64,000 nucleotides of DNA, from positions 27,412,370-27,476,369 of the forward strand of contig NC_091940.1 in the NCBI RefSeq assembly GCF_041260155.1. The letters run 5' to 3'. Under the pieces are notes generated by a model. The model saw nothing but the letters and a program-made list of their open reading frames with translations, was not told the origin of the DNA and made no database searches. How positions within the stretch are numbered: the stretch's first letter is position 1; each line of letters opens with the position of its first letter. Shown here one piece after another: positions 59,481 to 64,000 of this stretch. Source of the DNA: Ptychodera flava (lineage: Eukaryota; Hemichordata; Enteropneusta; Ptychoderidae). A program made the translations under genes and the position numbers.

Positions 59481-60281
59481 TAAATCAATATATCTAGATA
59501 TATCTGTTAACGCTATTTATTTTCCTTAGTCAATTTTCTTCCGTTGAGAGTCAAGATATCTGTCGCTGAGGCGCACCCTTGCTTAATATTATCATTCATC
59601 CTCAGAATTTAATAAACGAGACTCGATAAACTTCCGAGTTAATAGATCATCTGATCTTATCATGCAATATTCTAACAGTTTCTATGCATCTTACCATGTT
59701 CATTCAGTAACCGAAAAATAAAAACTAGATCAAACAGAAAACCTACAAAACTACCATTCATGATAAATTGTATTTCTTTCGTGACTGTTCTTCTTTCTTT
59801 TTTTGCGTTATGTTTCTTGTCTTTCAATAAAATAAGTCTATCAAATAGATAAAACAATAACTGACTGACTGACAAACTAGCTGACTATATAACTGGCTCA
59901 ATTATTTTCGTAATCAGTTAAGCCTTGGATAACATAATCGTGTCATTTAAATTTGCGGTTTGTGTGCCTCACATCGTACTGTACATTGCCGTACTATTTT
60001 CGTCCAGAATGCTAACAACCGTGCTGTTGACCATTGCTGGCATGTCTTCACCTTCATAAAGAATGCCTGAAATGATGTAATAGAATCACGTAAAAAAACG
60101 GAGCCACTGATCTTATTAGAGTATCACTAGCTGATAAAACAATTTCCGAAATAAAGATATGCCTAAATGAACAGTGATGGTCAGGTGATCCAATCACACA
60201 AACGTCTGTAGAAAAAGAAGATGAATATTTCAAACGTTTTTTTTCCTGATGCGAGATAAAAGATATATAAATATAAAAGAG

Positions 60282-60282
<1 letters not shown>
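59481..60282. other. Noncoding stretch; nothing recognised
   Basis: No exon, terminal repeat or tandem array stood out on either strand. Confidence 0.45.

Positions 60283-60358
<76 letters not shown>
60283..60358. repeat. (CA)n then (TA)n microsatellite
   Basis: About 36 bp of CA repeats are followed by about 40 bp of TA repeats. Confidence 0.95.
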
Positions 60359-60360
<2 letters not shown>

Positions 60361-60382
60361 ATATGTAAATAGCCATACGTTT

Positions 60383-60471
60383 CAGGGCTCGAAATTAACT
60401 TTTTTCCCTGGTAATCCACTAGGGCTACTATATTCTGAAGTTGGTAGCCCGGTGACACTGGCTGGTAGCCC
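60383..60471. mobile_element. Terminus of a hAT-like transposon
   Basis: It starts CAGGGCTCGAAATTAAC. GGTARYCC motifs follow at 60410, 60443 and 60464, with gaps of exactly 33 and 21 bp. The other end was not found, so it may be truncated. Confidence 0.6.
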
Positions 60472-61099
60472 ATGCATATTTTAGTTCAGGGGTATCTTTT
60501 TTCGTTACCCAGACAAGAAAAGGCTATTTTTCAAGATTCTGTCCATGAAGTGCATTTTCTAGTCATTTGAGTGGACTACATGCATACCTTTAATACTCAA
60601 GGAAACAGATATAATGGAAGAGAGTGATACTCAAAAGTTTGGTGACTTACTGACAACCCATTCCATTCTCAGAGTTGTATACATATTTTGATAGTCGTCA
60701 TGACAACAACACGGCCTTTTCAGCACCGAGACATACTGTAGCAGGGCTAAAAATAGACCGCGGCCCTGAAAAAGCTGTACGGAACGCCCATTCCGTAACG
60801 GTTTCCAGGCACCCCATCCCCTGCGGCTGCATGTATGCAGGTTTCAAGGGACTCATTGGACGAGTGCCAGAACAGGTTTCTCGCGTGCTCTGTACGTACG
60901 TGTGTTGTGCACATACTCTATCTAGAACTTTCAGAAGCGCGTCCGCTCCACACTAGTACTTACTATAAAACAAAAGAAAAATTGTTGACATTGCACGAAA
61001 ACGGCCACATCGGAATTCTATGACAATTTGATGCCCCTGTCAGGAATGTAAGATGTATAATAATAAGGTTATTACGAAAACACCGCAAAGGATGCAATA
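60472..61099. other. Noncoding stretch; nothing recognised
   Basis: It could be the interior of the hAT-like element or unique sequence. The short open frame at 60675-60956 has no recognisable domain. Confidence 0.4.
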
Positions 61100-62405
61100 G
61101 TCCTGTTTCAAAATGACCTACATTACACGTCCTACACACATGTACTGCATGCTGTGATTGGTTAATCCGCTTCTCTAAGGTCCACTTTCGGAGCATTCAT
61201 TGGAAGGACCTCATGTGTTAGGTCTCATTATTATGTATTATTCAATTTACACCTTCCTGATTGGTTAATGTATAGTTCCGGTCCTCCAGTGTTCGCTCCC
61301 TCATTATGCAATGTCCCATGTACTTTTGGATGATGCCTGCACGTGGTCGGAGCTCGATCCCAGTATATGAAGAAAGGTACTCATGCCGAGTATTTGTCAA
61401 AATATCTAGTTAGATTTGACCTTGTTCGAGAGTTCCTTCGGTATTCATGGCATTTTATGTGATACTGTGAATTATACATGAATTAAATATTGTCAGGAGA
61501 AATTTTGTCCCTTTCCCTGTGCACGAGTTGGTTGAAATGAGCTACTGATCACGCCTGAAACCGTTAGGTAATTTTTGTTACGTAATGCCTTGAAGCTCTA
61601 TTGTTTCCTCTTGTCATTCACAGGCCTCACTGTTGTCGATGCGAACAATGCCCCCGTCAAATCAAAATGAAAATGAAAAGTGTGAACTTTGTACGTTACC
61701 AACAATTGGAAAACAAAGAGCCAACATGCCTGTAATGCTAGATTTGGTTCAAGTCGATGAATTAAAAAAAAATAAAATCATTTATAATAGTTTCTCTTGT
61801 GTCTCTCCAATTTCGTACAAAACTATTCGGAATTTGGTAGCCCAGGCCATGTTTTTCCCAGTGATTGAATGGGTTACCTTTGAGTCTGCGCAGTATAGTG
61901 AGTTAGTTTCTGCCGGATTCACCTCCGGGTGAAACTCCCCTGTGTATAGCGTCCACTCCACTCACGCGCGCGTTTCACATGAAAGCAAAATACATATCGT
62001 TGCGTTCACTCAACTCAAACATTAACAAATCACAGACTTGAACCGAGTCTACTTAATGCATAAAGGGACAGGGATAAGTAAAAACATGGAAATTTAACGC
62101 ATGAAGGTTTGTCGGGTATTTTTCGTTGTAACTTTCGGCCGATCCGTGAACATCACGAATAACGTATTACTTCAGCGGTAGCCAGGAAGCACGTGGGACA
62201 GTGCATAATGGCAGTGAACACTGGAAGACCGGACCTACACATTAACCAATCAGGGAGCTGTAAAGTGATAGTAATGAGACCTAACGCGTGAGGTTCCACC
62301 AATCAGCGTAACGCAAATGGACCTTAAATAACCGAATGAACCAATCACTGATGTTGGTACTTATGTCATGGACCTGACTTATGAAACAGGACTACTAGAC
62401 GTATA
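61100..62405. mobile_element. Foldback element with CCAAT-rich arms, copy 1
   Basis: Arms of about 220 bp (61100-61325 and 62190-62405) are reverse complements with modest divergence. They share TGATTGGTTAATG, TAGGTCTCATTA and CCAGTGTTC. A spacer of about 865 bp contains an open frame (61633-61932, starts MSMRTMPPSNQNENEKC) with no recognised domain. Confidence 0.75.
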
Positions 62406-62419
62406 CCATTTAGGACATA

Positions 62420-64000
62420 AATTTGTGTCCTAAACTCCAGCGTCGCTCACGTCTATTGGTAGGTCTTATGTCCCTATGTCCCATCTGCGTTCATTCATTG
62501 GCTGCCTTTATGTCCTCAAGTCTCATTAATATTTACTGTTCCGAATGCAACTCATTCATTGGCCGCCATATGTTCTTGTCCCTGCCTCACTTTCGAGTGT
62601 TCCTTGTCTCGTTCTGCCATGTGCTCATTACTGTAACGCATCTGCGAGCCTAGCCAATCATTACCAGACAACTGAGAACGTAGTCGCAACGTTTGTGAAG
62701 ACAAATTTGTCTTTGCACCTGCCCTGCACTTAATCTCATTGTCTGGAAGCTCTGGCATAAAAGTTGTCTGCATTCCCCTGACACGTGGTCATGTGACTCG
62801 TGGAAATATTGGTCTTATTAGATGTAAATATTTCTTTCAGTAAAAATATCCTGCTTCTTACTAAATGAACAACTTTGGAGTTACACTCTTCAGCTACAAA
62901 TTCATTTGTACAACAAAATGCTTGCCATCGGATTGTGTGTTAAAGCTCCATTAGCTGTCCCATTTAGCTTTTTTCAGTATTTATCTCTGTTTTGACTCCA
63001 GTTTCTGGTGTTCACCCCTGGGCCATGATGAAATAAATACCAAATGCATACCTTGTCGATGCAGTCTAAATGGATATAATCAGGCGTTATTGTTGAATTC
63101 AAGTCTGGACTAGAATTCATTTATCAACAATAACAATGGTCATTACACATGTACTGGGTGTGTTGACAAGAAGTCTGAGAGTAATGGACACTTTAATTAG
63201 CATAGCACAAGTATTAGGATGAGAAACTATAGTAGATTTACAGAACTAAAATACTGAAAAAATAGTCAAAAGTTACAGCTCATGTCACTTTAATTCCAAA
63301 TTGATAATAAAGGACTGCATTATTGATTCCAGGTGATCGCTGTACACGATTGTATAACGTAGTCACCATCTTCAATTAGACTAGCTCATTAGTTTGTTCG
63401 GACATTTACGTCTGTTGATGATTATTTTCGCAATCGTCTACAGATCCAATATTGGTGTACATATATCATCGAAATGAGCAAGGTAAATCTGCTTGTGATC
63501 CGTTCGATGCGAAACACAGATTACAAGACATTAGCTGTGAAGGGCAATTCATGCGCCTGTTGTGCACCTGTTTGAAGTTACTTTGACAAAATTCCAGGCA
63601 ATCAGAAACAACCCTGCTAGATGCCGCGCATTTCCCAAATAAACTTGAGACTTCGAAAAAGAACACGATACCTTCAACGGAGGAATTCTTTTTTAATTTT
63701 CTGGCGAATGTTGACTATGCTTTTGGTAGAGGAGCTGCGGTAACCACAGAGACAATCAAAGACCGGGGGGTGGATTATATGACCATTTAGCAATCGTAAA
63801 GAGGTACTATAGTTGACCTAAGATTGTCATGGCGATACGTTGTGTTTGAATCAATCATAATTGGCGGCTTCACAAAGGTTACTGTCAGTCATTGTTCGAA
63901 AGTAATGAATGAAACACCTAGAGTCTGGGACTGCTTTGCTAAGCGCGCAGATACATGTTTATTACAGTAATGAGCAAATGGCAGAACGAGACAAGGAACA
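62420..64000. mobile_element. Foldback element copy 2, running off the right edge
   Basis: The left arm (62420-62690) resembles the left arm of copy 1. Its inner part, TGTTCCTTGTCTCGTTCTGC, is repeated as a reverse complement at 63965-64000, and similarity continues inward for about 90 bp. The full right arm lies beyond the window. A separate MITE sits in its middle (62940-63293). Confidence 0.65.
62940..63293. mobile_element. 354-bp MITE with TTAAAG ends
   Basis: It begins TTAAAGCTCCATTAGCTGT and ends with a diverged reverse complement finishing CACTTTAA. The interior carries the TTGTTGAATTC and GTTGACAAG palindrome features of the family at 353-717. A related left end lies at 47548 inside a nested element. 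Confidence 0.6.

Noticed and set aside
61838-61850. GGTAGCCC at this site as the missing right end of the hAT-like element at 60383
   Set aside because: Only a single motif was found, with no 33/21 partner and no CCCTG terminus nearby.
61633-61932. Open frame MSMRTMPPSNQNENEKC.. as a host gene
   Set aside because: It lies in the spacer of a foldback element. It has no recognised domain and its length is near chance.

Overview
The window is metazoan nuclear DNA. It is AT-rich, its genes are split by spliceosomal introns (GT..AG junctions confirmed by comparing two gene copies), and it is full of microsatellites, palindromic MITEs, DNA transposons and one LTR retrotransposon. The host genes combine CUB and LDL-receptor class A modules. 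Together with BEL/Pao and Penelope-like traces this suggests a marine invertebrate, perhaps a hemichordate- or amphioxus-like deuterostome, but the sequence alone does not name the species.

Left part (1-34.4 kb): a tandem family of cell-surface protein genes, all on the minus strand. Two complete seven-exon genes (A, 9675-17816; B, 21791-30222) each encode a signal peptide, a short pro-segment, two atypical CUB domains, one LDLa module, a glycine-rich membrane segment and a short cytoplasmic tail (414 and 413 aa by my exon joins). They sit in a direct segmental duplication: unit A about 6.15-19.49 kb, unit B about 19.80-34.45 kb. A third, more diverged first exon (2481-2622) shows that another family member starts here and runs off the left edge. 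Comparing A with B exposes insertions and deletions made since the duplication: a 582-bp element only in A, two Harbinger-like elements only in B, a 1.1-kb segment missing from B, and different satellite copy number in intron 1.

Middle (34.4-42.2 kb): no gene was recognised. It holds a palindromic element, a second full copy of the 1.8-kb Harbinger-like element (inverted relative to the one in unit B), and a foldback element at 40.66-41.46 kb.

42.2-52.2 kb: a BEL/Pao LTR retrotransposon with 278-bp LTRs that differ by about one base and a 5-bp target duplication. It is young but broken. Two nested insertions interrupt it, and one of these is itself interrupted by a further element.

Right part (52.2-64 kb): no host gene was recognised. 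It holds a MITE next to the BEL, a 1.7-kb transposon with T-run subterminal repeats and a coiled-coil ORF, a five-unit satellite of about 230 bp, a Penelope-like trace, a hAT-like terminus, and two foldback elements rich in CCAAT boxes, the second running off the right edge.

The most unusual theme is shared by several unrelated-looking DNA transposons. Each carries short subterminal motifs repeated in the same orientation at both ends, commonly spaced about 33 and then 21 bp (three and two helical turns), while the motif word differs between families.
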